A stretch of DNA of 64,000 nucleotides from Bacteroidales bacterium (GTDB lineage: Bacteria; Bacteroidota; Bacteroidia; Bacteroidales; UBA3824): contig JAEERW010000007.1 in NCBI GenBank assembly GCA_016286055.1, positions 93,766-157,765 on the forward strand, written 5' to 3'. Below, piece by piece: positions 16,297 through 25,903 of this stretch. Each line of letters begins with the position of its first letter. The first letter of the stretch is position 1. The notes under the pieces are model-generated. The model saw nothing but the letters and a program-made list of their open reading frames with translations. It searched no databases and had not been told where the DNA came from. The translations under genes and the position numbers were made by a program.

Positions 16297-18699
16297 CTAA
16301 AATTTTTGCATATTCTCTCTATCGGGAGACAATTCGGTTATAACGGTTGCCTGAACAGCATTAGGGTTGGGTTCGTCCTCATTGAACTTAACGTTGCTGT
16401 CGGGAACCGCTACGCTTATCACCTTGAATGGGTGGTTGTCGTTGTCATAAAGGAGGTTGAAGGTTTCGCGGAATTTTACATTGCCACGGGTAAAGTAGCG
16501 CACTTTGGTTTTGCCGTTGAGAATTTCGTTCCAAAAGAGGTCGAATGTCACCATTTCGCCCTTGGTAAGTGCGAGCACATCGCGGATGTTGTGCCCCACA
16601 ATGTCGTTCTTTTTGTAGCCAGTGGTGTCGAGGGTTTTGTCGCGAAGGTCGAGCACTATGCCTAAGGTGTCGTATCGGGTGATGATTGATGTTTGCGAAA
16701 GCACGTCAAGAATAGCAACAATCTCACGTTCCGACAAGCGCACCTCGTCTTGGGCTTTTTTAATGTCGACGTATGAAGCGGCAATCTCTTTCTCACGGCG
16801 GGCAAGCTCGTTGCTTTGGGTTGAGAACTTATTGAGGAGTTCGGCGCTGTTGATATTCTTCTTGATGTTTGAAATTGTAGAAGCGATACGTTCTGCCACG
16901 TTGTCGAAAAACCTGATCTGATAGTCGGAAATCTCTTTTAGCGAGGCAATTTCAATAACTCCGTGTACTTCGTCCTCAAACTGCAGAGGCACGAGCAAGA
17001 GGCACGACGGCTTTTTCTCGCCCAATCCCGATGTAATATAAAGGTATCCTTCGGGCACGTCGGTCATATAGATGGTTTTTCGCTCTATGGCGCAGCGTCC
17101 TACAAGGCTCTCACCAAACTCCACAGTGGTAGTGAGCTGTTTCTTGCGGTCGAAAGCGTAAGTGGCTTTCTGTTCCAACACTTTTTTGCCATCGCGCTCT
17201 TCGGTAACGAACATCGCACCCTGCAAAGCTCCAAGGTATTTTACTAGGTAGCTGATAATCTTGAAGGCAAAGTCGGTGATGTCGGCGTTGTTCATACGTA
17301 GCAATTCGCCAATCTGCGCAAGGCCTTCTTGTGCCCAGGAGAGTTTTTCGTTCTCTTCGATACGTTTTTTTTCTTCAACTCTGGCATGGAGAAGGTTTTT
17401 CTGCATCTCAATGAGCGCCGAGTCGAGGGCGTTGTTTTCGTCGTGGCTGTCGAATGTGGCTTCAAGGTCTCCCCTACCCATGCTTCGGGCAAACTTGGTG
17501 GTACGCATAATACGGTCGGCAAGGAAGTTTACCGAGTTGTAGAGTTTCTGTGTCTCCTCATCAGTGGACTCGAGTTTCGAAATCTTGTCGAAATCGCCGC
17601 TACGGAGTTTTTGCAGCACGTTGTCTACCTCGCGCATAGGCTTTGTGGCAAAGGTTACAAACATATAGGCAAACACTGCCAAAAGCAAAAGTCCGAATAT
17701 TGTTAGAATAATAAAGGTGTGAACTCCGCTCAACGCCTTTTGACGGAACTGCGAATAATCTATTTCATAACCGAGTGCCCACGGTGTGGTGTTGTCTTTT
17801 ACATCTATAGGATAAAAATTCATCAGGCAGTGGTCGCTCTGCGAAAAGTCGAACAAGCCAATATTTCTGTCGGAATAGGTGTAATCGAGACTGCGGAGAG
17901 TGCCGTCGGATAATTGGCGCGAGAGCCCTCCCGTCTGGTCAATGTCGGGATAAGCATCTTTAAAGAATGTGTTGATAAATTCTGGATTGGAATGCACCGC
18001 AATTTTGCCGTTGTTGGTAAGGACAAACATATTGCCATCAAGCTCAAGCGACTGACGGCCGAGGAGTTCTTCTATTTTTGACAGAGGAATTTCCACTGCC
18101 ACTGTTCCAGCAAATGCGCCTGCAACCTCTATCTTGGTGGCAACTGAAAAGCAGTAACGGACTTCGGTTCGCATAAACGACTCGTTGCTACTGACGTACA
18201 TATTTGTAAAGAGGTTTTTTACTGTTCCAGTTTTCATCTGGTAGTAAGACTCATCTCCAATTTCACCCTCAAGGTCGAGAGTGTCGGTGGTAATGTAAGG
18301 AAGCCCATCGCGCAAGTAAGACCGCATTACAAACCGTCCGTATGGTTTGAACCATTGAGGATTAACCTCAGAATATTCCCACGTTACCACAAAGGCGCTA
18401 AAATCGGGATTTTCAGAAACCAAATTATTGAGCGACTGTGTGATATACGGCATCATCTCATATCCGTATTTTTCGTTGGCAGTGGCAAGCATACTGCTGA
18501 TAGTGCTTGCAGTTTTGATAGTGGAATTGATATAATCAGAAAGCTCCACTGCCCTTGTTTTGGTAAACGCTGCGGTAGAGAGCGAAGTTTCGCGAATTGT
18601 GTTCTTGTATTTACTATATATGAAAGCTGAAAGACCTACGCCGTATACCAACAGCAGCGCAAGAACCAAAATAATTATGTTTTTATTCTTCCTATTCAT
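16297..18699 (-). CDS. Cache-HAMP-GAF-PAS sensor protein without output domain
   Basis: An 800-residue membrane sensor. Span 1 is at about 8-29, a large external Cache-type sensing domain at 35-325, span 2 at 328-350, and a HAMP linker at 351-400. A coiled coil leads into a GAF domain (about 465-620, with LVGRCAIERKTIYMTDVP), a second coil (625-665) and a PAS domain (about 668-770, with DLRDKTLDTTGYKKNDIVGH). There is no histidine kinase, GGDEF, phosphatase or methyl-accepting domain; the protein stops about 30 residues after the PAS domain. Such proteins may pass signals to partner proteins through the coils. The next gene on the strand is DUF177, with its own promoter. Confidence 0.85.
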   Translation of the reverse strand: MNRKNKNIIILVLALLLVYGVGLSAFIYSKYKNTIRETSLSTAAFTKTRAVELSDYINSTIKTASTISSMLATANEKYGYEMMPYITQSLNNLVSENPDFSAFVVTWEYSEVNPQWFKPYGRFVMRSYLRDGLPYITTDTLDLEGEIGDESYYQMKTGTVKNLFTNMYVSSNESFMRTEVRYCFSVATKIEVAGAFAGTVAVEIPLSKIEELLGRQSLELDGNMFVLTNNGKIAVHSNPEFINTFFKDAYPDIDQTGGLSRQLSDGTLRSLDYTYSDRNIGLFDFSQSDHCLMNFYPIDVKDNTTPWALGYEIDYSQFRQKALSGVHTFIILTIFGLLLLAVFAYMFVTFATKPMREVDNVLQKLRSGDFDKISKLESTDEETQKLYNSVNFLADRIMRTTKFARSMGRGDLEATFDSHDENNALDSALIEMQKNLLHARVEEKKRIEENEKLSWAQEGLAQIGELLRMNNADITDFAFKIISYLVKYLGALQGAMFVTEERDGKKVLEQKATYAFDRKKQLTTTVEFGESLVGRCAIERKTIYMTDVPEGYLYITSGLGEKKPSCLLLVPLQFEDEVHGVIEIASLKEISDYQIRFFDNVAERIASTISNIKKNINSAELLNKFSTQSNELARREKEIAASYVDIKKAQDEVRLSEREIVAILDVLSQTSIITRYDTLGIVLDLRDKTLDTTGYKKNDIVGHNIRDVLALTKGEMVTFDLFWNEILNGKTKVRYFTRGNVKFRETFNLLYDNDNHPFKVISVAVPDSNVKFNEDEPNPNAVQATVITELSPDRENMQKF

Positions 18700-18793
18700 A
18701 ATATGCTATATTTTTGACGCCTACAACAAAAAGGTTACAAGCAATTTTCAAACCATAATGCGCTGTTTACAAAAAGGGCATTATAATTTTTTC

Positions 18794-18801
18794 CAAAGAT
18801 A
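18794..18801 (-). promoter_or_regulatory. Promoter -7 element of the sensor gene
   Basis: The minus strand reads TATCTTTG, 95 bases before the sensor start codon, giving a leader of almost 90 bases. Confidence 0.55.
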
Positions 18802-18849
18802 TAAAAAAATGATGAAAGGAAAAGTTTTTTTTACGAAAATCCACATAAA

Positions 18850-19986
18850 TTATTTTCTTTCAACCTTCCACCCCTCAGGAATAAAGCCGGTGCCGCGTTT
18901 TGCCGGCAATGCTGATGGACAAGTGATAGTGCCAGAGGGCGCAACGCCTTCGAGCCATGAGTATGTACCAAATGGGAAAAAAAATCCGCCTTCGTCGAAA
19001 TCGTAATAGATGGTTTTGCCCCATGATGAAAATACAACTGAAACGTTTGCCATTTCTGTACAGTCTTGAAACATTCTTGTGCAGCATCCCTTTGCCAATA
19101 CTGTTGCCATAATCTGAGGTGCTGTGGCAAGGCTGGTGCAGCCCACAAACATATTGGCATAGCACCATGGAGTTAAAATGGTGGCGGGCAAATCGGGCGC
19201 GAGGGTCAAATTAGTACAATTGTAAAACATACCGTTGTAACATGCCGTAGCTAACAATGTGGCTGGTAGCTGCGGCGGAGTGGTAAGGCTGACACATTCG
19301 CTAAACATCCATCGGTAGCAGCAGATAGCAAGGTTGGTGGCAGGCAGCTGCGGAGGAGTAGATAAGCTTGAGCAATCCCAAAACATCTCCTGATAGCACC
19401 ATCCCGACAAAGTGATGGCAGGCAACTCAGGGGCAACCACAAGACTTGAACAGCCTTTGAACATACTGTAATAACAGTTTTCTGCCAAGTGAGTGGCTGG
19501 CAACTCAGGCGCCACGGTTAAACATTTGCAGTCGGCAAACATACTTTCGTAGCACCCTTCGGTGAGTTGTGTGGCAGGCAATTGTGGTGCTGTGGTGAGT
19601 GGGCAACCTTTAAACAATCGTGTGAAACAATAATTGCAAGGGATTGTCAAGGTCTCCCCTACCCCATCGATAAGTGTCATAACATTGCCGCTGCACTTAA
19701 ACGTGTCGGAAACGCAAAAATGCAACGAGTGAAAAGAGTCTTTGTTGATACCGTCGGGGTTGATGCCCTTAAAATATACTCTGCAGTTTTCGGTTACATA
19801 AATAGAATCAAAATTGTTCCACACCTCTTTATCAAATGAGTATTGTATATCAGGATAAACAGCACTTCGTTTCTTCAGCGAAATCGACGCCCCCGACGGG
19901 ACCTCAAAACAGAGATAATCAGGCTCTGAAATGCATGATGATAACATCATTAATAAGGCTAAGAGAACAACGAGCAGGGTTTTCAT
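18850..19986 (-). CDS. Lipoprotein with seven 26-residue Cys-rich repeats
   Basis: Starting at ATG 19986 (378 residues) the protein has a lipoprotein signal peptide (MKTLLVVLLALLMMLSSC), so it is anchored in the membrane and probably shown outside. An ATG at 20016 is excluded because the promoter overlaps it. After a beta-rich N-terminal part (residues 19-115) come about seven repeats of 26 residues with the pattern CY..MF..C..L...P.LPAT.L, for example CYESMFADCKCLTVAPELPA, then a half repeat and a 60-residue tail. The repeat looks like a variant of the BspA leucine-rich repeat with two cysteines per unit. Role unknown; adhesion or protein binding is plausible. Confidence 0.82.
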   Translation of the reverse strand: MKTLLVVLLALLMMLSSCISEPDYLCFEVPSGASISLKKRSAVYPDIQYSFDKEVWNNFDSIYVTENCRVYFKGINPDGINKDSFHSLHFCVSDTFKCSGNVMTLIDGVGETLTIPCNYCFTRLFKGCPLTTAPQLPATQLTEGCYESMFADCKCLTVAPELPATHLAENCYYSMFKGCSSLVVAPELPAITLSGWCYQEMFWDCSSLSTPPQLPATNLAICCYRWMFSECVSLTTPPQLPATLLATACYNGMFYNCTNLTLAPDLPATILTPWCYANMFVGCTSLATAPQIMATVLAKGCCTRMFQDCTEMANVSVVFSSWGKTIYYDFDEGGFFFPFGTYSWLEGVAPSGTITCPSALPAKRGTGFIPEGWKVERK

Positions 19987-20013
19987 AGCAATAGTTTCTT
20001 GAATTTGGATGCA

Positions 20014-20021
20014 CAAAGATA
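20014..20021 (-). promoter_or_regulatory. Promoter -7 element of the repeat lipoprotein gene
   Basis: The minus strand reads TATCTTTG, 27 bases before ATG 19986. It fixes the start codon, because the upstream in-frame ATG lies inside this element. Confidence 0.65.
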
Positions 20022-20120
20022 AAAAAATTAACTCATTGCGGAAACATAAGACGGGGTGATTGCGTATAAAAAAATGTGTTTCATGTTCGAGAATACTTCT
20101 TTTTTTAGTTGTTTAATTGA

Positions 20121-20154
20121 AAGCGGGACAAGTTATTTTTGGCTTGTCCCGCTT
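20121..20154 (-). terminator. Hairpin terminator after glnN
   Basis: A perfect 12-base inverted repeat (AAGCGGGACAAG, then CTTGTCCCGCTT) with a 10-base loop lies 29 bases after the glnN stop. T-rich sequence follows on the plus strand, with a shorter T run on the minus strand. Confidence 0.75.
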
Positions 20155-20182
20155 GTTTTTTTATCAACTAAATACCGCCCAT

Positions 20183-22363
20183 TTAGTGGCAGAAGAGCAT
20201 TTCTCTATATTTGGGCAAGGGCCACATCTCGTCGTCGATAATCATTTCGAGGGCGTCGATGCTCTTGCGGATAGACGACAGATAGGGTTTTACAGAGTTG
20301 TGATACTCCAAAGCCTTCTGAAGGTTGTCGTCGGCATGCGACGCCTTGTTGCGTGCCTCCGACATATTGGCAACATCAGTCTTGATAACGAGAATCAGTT
20401 TTGAGATGGTCTTGATGGTATCCAAACGGTTCTCTATCAAATCGTCAAAGCCTAAACCCTTGGTATTGTGGTAATTCTCTGCTAAAAGATTCTGATAGCG
20501 GATGGCTGTGGGTATGATATGATTGAGGGCAAGATTGGCTATCACAAGCGATTCTATATGGATTTTCTTGTGATAGTTTTCGGCGTAGATATCCTGACGT
20601 GCCGAAAGTTCGCGCTCAGAGAGAACTTTTTGAGCCTCAAAAAGTTTAACAGTGCTATCTAAAGTATAGGCTGAAATAGATTCGGGACAAGAGGTAACGT
20701 TCGACAGTCCTCGGCGAGCTGCCTCAGCCTTCCAATCGTCGCTGTAGTTGTTGCCCTCAAAAAGTATGGGATAAAACTCTGAAGTATAGTTTCCAAGTAT
20801 TTTGAGGATGGTTTCATCGCGGTTAGCGCCAGAAGAAAGGGCTGAATCCAACTCGTTTTTAAACTGTTCTAACTGACCAGCCACAATAGTGTTGAGCACA
20901 ATAAGCGGACAAGCACAGTTGGCACTGCTACCCACAGCACGGAATTCAAACCTGTTGCCAGTAAATGCAAACGGCGATGTGCGGTTGCGGTCAGTATTAT
21001 CTAAAAGGATTTCGGGAATCTGCTCAATGTCGAGATTGATAGATCGTTTAGCTGCTGCATCGAGAATTTTTCCATCGGCAGTCTTCTCTTTTAGCAAAGC
21101 AAGAATCCTGCTCAGATGGGCTCCAAGAAATACCGAAACAATGGCAGGCGGTGCTTCGCTTGCACCAAGACGGTGTTCGTTTCCTGCGGTCATAATAGAG
21201 GCACGGAGCAAGTCCTGATGATTGTAAACAGCTTTGATAACGTTTACCAAGAATGTGAGAAACATCAAGTTAGAGTCGTGATCCTTGCCGGGCGATAGTA
21301 GATTTACCTTGCCGTCGGCAGCCAGCGACCAGTTGTTGTGCTTGCCCGAACCGTTGACTTCGGCAAATGGTTTTTCGTGAAGAAGTATTCGGAAGTTGTG
21401 CCTACGGGCAATCTTCATCATCAAGTCCATCAAGAGCATATTGTGGTCAACGGCAAGATTTGCCTCCTCAAATATAGGAGCGCATTCAAACTGTCCTGGG
21501 GCAACCTCGTTGTGACGTGTGCGCACAGGTATGCCGAGTTTGTGACATTCTACCTCCAAATCTGCCATAAACTCTACCACACGCTCAGGAATTGAGCCGA
21601 AATAGTGATCGTCTAACTGCTGATTTTTGGCAGAATTGTGACCCATAAGTGTGCGTCCGCAAGATATAAGGTCGGGACGAGCATCGAACAGAGCCTCGTC
21701 GATAAGGAAATACTCCTGCTCCCAGCCGAGGGTAGCGATTACTTTTTTGGTGTCGGGCAAGAAATATCGGCAAACAGCAGTTGCCTGTTTGTCGATAGCG
21801 TTGAGGGCGCGGAGCAAGGGGGTCTTATAATCGAGAGCCTCGCCTGTATATGATACAAAAATTGTTGGTATGCAAAGAGTTGAGCCAATCACAAAGGCTG
21901 GTGAAGTGCAGTCCCAAGCAGTGTAGCCGCGAGCTTCGAATGTATTGCGTATACCGCCGTTTGGGAAGCTCGATGCGTCGGGTTCCTGCTGCGCAAGCAC
22001 CTTGCCGTCGAACGATTCCACAGGCATACCGTGGTCGAGAGTAAAAAACGAGTCGTGTTTTTCGGCACTCTGGTCGGTAAGTGGCTGAAACCAGTGAGTG
22101 TAGTGGGTAACACCGAGCTGCAAAGCCCATTCTTTCATAGCGTTAGCCACGTGGTCGGCAAGTTCGCGGTCGATTCGCTTGCCCTCGTCCATGGTTCGCT
22201 GCACCTGCTTAAACACCGATTCGGGTAAGAATTTTGCCATTTTCTGCCTGTCAAACACATTACAGGCATAGAAAGTGATACTTTTGTCGGCCGAATGGTC
22301 TACATGTACGGGCTTATGACCGTATTCGCGTTCCAACGCTTTAAATCTGCTTATAGCTGTCAT
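20183..22363 (-). CDS. glnN: Glutamine synthetase type III
   Basis: A 726-residue GSIII enzyme, the length typical of the family in Bacteroidales. It makes glutamine from glutamate, ammonia and ATP, and is the main ammonia-assimilating enzyme in this group. Recognisable parts are the N-terminal FDRQKMAKFLPESVF, the catalytic core with LGWEQEYFLIDEALF, the RTRHNEVAPGQFECAPIFEE stretch and FAEVNGSGKHNNWSL, and the helical C-terminal region special to GSIII. It appears to be a single-gene unit with its own promoter (22395-22402) and terminator. No nitrogen-regulator gene lies next to it. Confidence 0.96.
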   Translation of the reverse strand: MTAISRFKALEREYGHKPVHVDHSADKSITFYACNVFDRQKMAKFLPESVFKQVQRTMDEGKRIDRELADHVANAMKEWALQLGVTHYTHWFQPLTDQSAEKHDSFFTLDHGMPVESFDGKVLAQQEPDASSFPNGGIRNTFEARGYTAWDCTSPAFVIGSTLCIPTIFVSYTGEALDYKTPLLRALNAIDKQATAVCRYFLPDTKKVIATLGWEQEYFLIDEALFDARPDLISCGRTLMGHNSAKNQQLDDHYFGSIPERVVEFMADLEVECHKLGIPVRTRHNEVAPGQFECAPIFEEANLAVDHNMLLMDLMMKIARRHNFRILLHEKPFAEVNGSGKHNNWSLAADGKVNLLSPGKDHDSNLMFLTFLVNVIKAVYNHQDLLRASIMTAGNEHRLGASEAPPAIVSVFLGAHLSRILALLKEKTADGKILDAAAKRSINLDIEQIPEILLDNTDRNRTSPFAFTGNRFEFRAVGSSANCACPLIVLNTIVAGQLEQFKNELDSALSSGANRDETILKILGNYTSEFYPILFEGNNYSDDWKAEAARRGLSNVTSCPESISAYTLDSTVKLFEAQKVLSERELSARQDIYAENYHKKIHIESLVIANLALNHIIPTAIRYQNLLAENYHNTKGLGFDDLIENRLDTIKTISKLILVIKTDVANMSEARNKASHADDNLQKALEYHNSVKPYLSSIRKSIDALEMIIDDEMWPLPKYREMLFCH

Positions 22364-22394
22364 AATTGGATAAAATTATTGCAAAATGATGGCG

Positions 22395-22402
22395 CAAAGA
22401 TA
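22395..22402 (-). promoter_or_regulatory. Promoter -7 element of glnN
   Basis: The minus strand reads TATCTTTG, 32 bases before the glnN start codon. Confidence 0.65.
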
Positions 22403-22432
22403 AATATAATTCATGAGACTACAAGATAATAA

Positions 22433-23695
22433 TTATATAGCATTATTAATCACAATATACCTTCCCACTTGACACTCGATGCAGCGTTTTGGTCGGCAGT
22501 ATTCGTTGCGGAGCTGTAGAAACGCCTGTGAATCAAGTGCTGAGCGTGCTTGTATGCCCTGACTCACCATAAACTTGGTAACAGAATTGTTCTCTGGCGG
22601 AATCTGCTCCAAAAACGATACTGCCCGTTGCGCCGCATTGTCGTCTTTAAAATACAAAGAATAGGCATAGAGAAACGGACATACAAGATTGATTACAAGG
22701 AGATTGAGTGTTTCGTTACCGAGCTTTGTCAAAAGCGTGTCGGGTAAGAACGGAAACTTCTGATTGTTAATGTTAATATCAAAAAGAGTAAAAATATCAG
22801 ATAGAGTTTCGGCCTCCATCACCTTCGAAAAAAGATTCTCGCTTCTCCCCACAAGCACCGACAACTGCAAGATTCTGCGATCGGGAAAGTTGACAGGGCG
22901 TATGCCAGAGAACTTCCACACCGACGGGTCGATGGAGGTTAGGTTGTATTTCTGCTTGTGATAATAATATTCACGTTGAATGTCAATGTATTTCTCACCC
23001 GAAAACTTTTTGAGCGAAAAGAATCCCGCCTGCCCAAAAAAAATTGCAGCTATGTTGCTGATTTGATGACGGTTTTTTTCAACGATAGTGAATGGAACCG
23101 ACTGTGCCAACTGCTTGAAAGGGAGAGCATTTTTGCCGAAACCGAAAGCCGCTGATAAATAGTGCCAGAAGGTCTCTTTCCAGTCGCCATTGTTGAGTTT
23201 AAGTTCGTTGAGCACATCCAAGGCCTTTGATTTAAGACGATCGCTTGCAAGACGGTCGAGAAACGAAGCTGTTTTCAACTCGCCGAAACGCTCAAATCCA
23301 CAGCGACATAGGTCAAAATCCTTTGTAGTAAGCAATGAATTATAAACCTCGGCATATTTTTGTTCAAACGGCAGCACAAGAGTAGGTACAAGGTTGCCTT
23401 TATTATCTTTAAGAGGCTTGTCGTCGTGAAAAACAATGTGAAGAATTATGTTTGAATAAGCAGGGTCGCCGTCGTGATTGTGCAGCTGCCAGTGCGACGA
23501 CTTGACATGCAATTCGATTTTGCCCGCCCAAACAATACTGCCGATACGTATTTGAGCGTCAGTAATGTCGGGACCCGAATCGGTATTTGTATATCCCGGC
23601 TTGATTATGCTGATACTTTCGCCCTGTGTGGTATGGAGGGCAGACTGTGGAAAAAGCCTGTTGAACCATATAAAAGACAAAAGTTTTTCGTTCAT
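22433..23695 (-). CDS. DUF2851 family protein
   Basis: A protein of 420 residues starting at ATG 23695 (MNEKLLSFIWFNRLF); an ATG seven codons upstream is less likely. It matches the DUF2851 family, found almost only in Bacteroidota: the N-terminal SGPDITDAQIRIGSIVWAG, the HVKSSHWQLHNHDGDPAYSN stretch and a Cys-rich end (CRPKRCIECQVG). The function is unknown; the HxxDxAY-like N-terminal motif looks enzymatic but this is not established. It follows the cyclase-HD gene by 45 bases and is probably in its operon. Confidence 0.85.
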   Translation of the reverse strand: MNEKLLSFIWFNRLFPQSALHTTQGESISIIKPGYTNTDSGPDITDAQIRIGSIVWAGKIELHVKSSHWQLHNHDGDPAYSNIILHIVFHDDKPLKDNKGNLVPTLVLPFEQKYAEVYNSLLTTKDFDLCRCGFERFGELKTASFLDRLASDRLKSKALDVLNELKLNNGDWKETFWHYLSAAFGFGKNALPFKQLAQSVPFTIVEKNRHQISNIAAIFFGQAGFFSLKKFSGEKYIDIQREYYYHKQKYNLTSIDPSVWKFSGIRPVNFPDRRILQLSVLVGRSENLFSKVMEAETLSDIFTLFDININNQKFPFLPDTLLTKLGNETLNLLVINLVCPFLYAYSLYFKDDNAAQRAVSFLEQIPPENNSVTKFMVSQGIQARSALDSQAFLQLRNEYCRPKRCIECQVGRYIVINNAI

Positions 23696-23740
23696 AACCA
23701 AAAATTTAACACACAATAAATTAAAGCCTATTATCTAATG

Positions 23741-25165
23741 TTAAGCATTATGATTAGATATAAGATTTTTAAGTCGCTCAATCTGATATTCCTTGCCTAC
23801 TTCAAGCACTTTGATGGCGGTTTCGGTAAAATAGTGATGCTTGGTGAGGAAATCCACCTGTTTTTGATTCCAAGCGTCGATGTCTAAATTGCTACCAAGA
23901 GCCTTCAACTCGTCGTAGAGCATATTGGAAACAGGAATAAAGTCGGTACGGCCAAGGTACACAAGGTCGGCATCGCACATAATGCGCTCAAATTTGTCTT
24001 TGGGATTTGGAGGCAGCTTGGTGGCCATTATCAGCTGGCAAATTTTCTCAATCTGTTCCTGAGTGTAGTTATAATTTGGCAGGATGTCGCGGGCAATCTG
24101 AGTGCCAAAATACTCATGGTTGTCGCTACCCACAATGTAGCCGGTGTCGTGAAAGAGAGCAGCCGTTTTAAGCAAGAGCAAATCCTCGTCGCTCACGCCC
24201 TCGCCATAGCCTAGAATCTCCACCTGATTGATTACATCTATGGTGTGGCGAGTGTTGTGATAATAGAGGAACGGCGGAAGCTCTTTATCTAATTTATCAA
24301 GAATAAATTCCTGTAAATCAGTAAATTGACGAAGAGAATATTTGATTTGAAAAAACGAATTTGGATAAAATCCCTTATCCACGTTAACCGAATAATCTTT
24401 TTTGAGGCGTTTGATCTGATAAGTTTCCAAATCGCGGTATTTCACAGGGATAACTCCAATAAACTCGGTTACAAAGAACTCTTTTACAAGGTCGTATGTA
24501 AAAACCGACACGTTGATTTGGTTAACACCTGCTGCTGCGGCAATACGAGAAGCATTGTTAACGGTGTCGCCCTTGATATCGTAAGAAATTTTTTTACGTC
24601 CAGATGCAGAGGCAGTTACAGGACCTGTATGAATACCAATGCGCAATTGCCAAAATTTTTCGCCCCTCGATTCGGCTGCTTTGTACGACAATGTCTGAAG
24701 ATAGTCGTTCATCTCCAAAGCTGCAAGTACAACATCAATAGGGTTTGTAATATTTTTTTCAGGGATACCTCCGGCGCATAGAAACGAATAACCGATAGTT
24801 TTGCTTACCTGCAGACGGAATTTCTCAGCAATGTCGTTGAAATGAAACATCACCTGATCGAGTTCGTCGATAGCCTCGGCAGAATTTTCGCAGTCGGTAA
24901 GGCTTGAAGTGGCGCGGATGTCTAAATACATCACCGTCACCATCTTGAATTTAAGCAGGTGTTGCTGAAGTGTGTCGGCCTTTACGCTTTCGGGGACGTA
25001 CTGCCCAGGAACAGCCGAGAGGATATTTTCAAGGCGTTCTTTTTCAGTCAAAAGCGAGTCGTAAAGAGCCGACATCTGTTTTAGTTGTTGGCTCAACTCG
25101 TTTTTTTCGCGTATCAGCGCGGCTATACGGTCGGTAGTGTCTATATTATCCGAAACGTCGGTCAT
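23741..25165 (-). CDS. Class III nucleotidyl cyclase-HD phosphohydrolase fusion
   Basis: A 474-residue soluble protein. After a coiled coil (15-50), residues 70-250 form a class III adenylate/guanylate cyclase domain: the first metal Asp82 (MYLDIRA) and the Asn203/Arg207 pair (GDTVNNASRI) are present, but the second metal aspartate, expected in KTIGD, is Tyr126 (KTIGYSFLCAGG). Residues 280-460 form an HD-type phosphohydrolase domain (HNTRHTIDV with H301 and H305, ALFHDTGY with H337 and D338). Activity as a cyclase is therefore doubtful; the domain may instead sense a nucleotide and control the HD hydrolase, or may still work with changed metal use. Upstream of DUF2851 in the same operon. Confidence 0.85.
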   Translation of the reverse strand: MTDVSDNIDTTDRIAALIREKNELSQQLKQMSALYDSLLTEKERLENILSAVPGQYVPESVKADTLQQHLLKFKMVTVMYLDIRATSSLTDCENSAEAIDELDQVMFHFNDIAEKFRLQVSKTIGYSFLCAGGIPEKNITNPIDVVLAALEMNDYLQTLSYKAAESRGEKFWQLRIGIHTGPVTASASGRKKISYDIKGDTVNNASRIAAAAGVNQINVSVFTYDLVKEFFVTEFIGVIPVKYRDLETYQIKRLKKDYSVNVDKGFYPNSFFQIKYSLRQFTDLQEFILDKLDKELPPFLYYHNTRHTIDVINQVEILGYGEGVSDEDLLLLKTAALFHDTGYIVGSDNHEYFGTQIARDILPNYNYTQEQIEKICQLIMATKLPPNPKDKFERIMCDADLVYLGRTDFIPVSNMLYDELKALGSNLDIDAWNQKQVDFLTKHHYFTETAIKVLEVGKEYQIERLKNLISNHNA

Positions 25166-25211
25166 CTGTTTTTGATTTATGCAGCAAGTTACAACAAAAA
25201 GGGGAAAAAAA

Positions 25212-25262
25212 CAAAAAAAACTGCGAACAAATCATTAAAAAAATCAAATGATTTATTCGCAG
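25212..25262 (-). terminator. Terminator after the SPOR lipoprotein gene
   Basis: An inverted repeat (arms of 16 bases starting CTGCGAA and ending TTCGCAG, one mismatch, 25221-25262) is followed on the minus strand by a run of eight T. It lies 27 bases past the SPOR gene stop. Confidence 0.8.
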
Positions 25263-25288
25263 CCTAGAACGGCTTGTACCGCAATGAT

Positions 25289-25765
25289 TTATCTTTTAAG
25301 AATCCAAAGACCGTCGTCGCCGAGTTTAGATTTAAGTGTGGCAATAGAAGCTTTTGCCTCTTCGCGGGTCTTGAAAGATTTTATAGATACACGATTATAC
25401 TGTCCGAAGGGGATAAGTATTTCAGCATTGTAACCTTTAACTTTGAGTTTGTTGCAAAGGTTCTGTGCATTGCTGTAAACGGTAAACGAACCAGCTATGA
25501 TGTAAAACATATCGCTTTCGTTTACAACTGGAGTGGTTTCGGGTTGGAGATTGCCCTGTTGGTCTTCAAGCATAATGGGCTCCGAGATTGAAGTCGTATC
25601 GGTGAAAGTAGGTTCGTCCATCGAAATTGTCGACTCGTAGTTGTCAAAAGGATAAGGAAGTGTGTCGCTATTTTCGCTAGATTCGTTACCCTTGTTGCCT
25701 TTGCAGCTTACTAACAATACGGCTGCGGATAGCAGTGTTAATCCTAAAAGTTTAATTTTTGACAT
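25289..25765 (-). CDS. SPOR-domain lipoprotein
   Basis: A 158-residue lipoprotein: the signal peptide ends in a lipobox (LLVSC, Cys21), a Ser/Asp-rich linker covers about 22-85, and a C-terminal SPOR domain covers about 86-158 (FYIIAGSFTVYSNAQNLCNK, then GYNAEILI). SPOR domains bind stripped peptidoglycan at the division site, so it likely acts in the cell envelope during division. A weak promoter-like TACCTTTA lies upstream. It is a single gene with its own terminator. Confidence 0.88.
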   Translation of the reverse strand: MSKIKLLGLTLLSAAVLLVSCKGNKGNESSENSDTLPYPFDNYESTISMDEPTFTDTTSISEPIMLEDQQGNLQPETTPVVNESDMFYIIAGSFTVYSNAQNLCNKLKVKGYNAEILIPFGQYNRVSIKSFKTREEAKASIATLKSKLGDDGLWILKR

Positions 25766-25903
25766 ATCAGTTCTGTTTTAATGAATGTGTTTATAGTTTT
25801 AAAATTTTTTATAAAGGTAAAGACTTTTATCAAAACAAACAAATTTTTTTTATTAAAATTTTGTAACCTATTGCTTAGTAGCAAGAATACAATCGGGCAA
25901 GCA

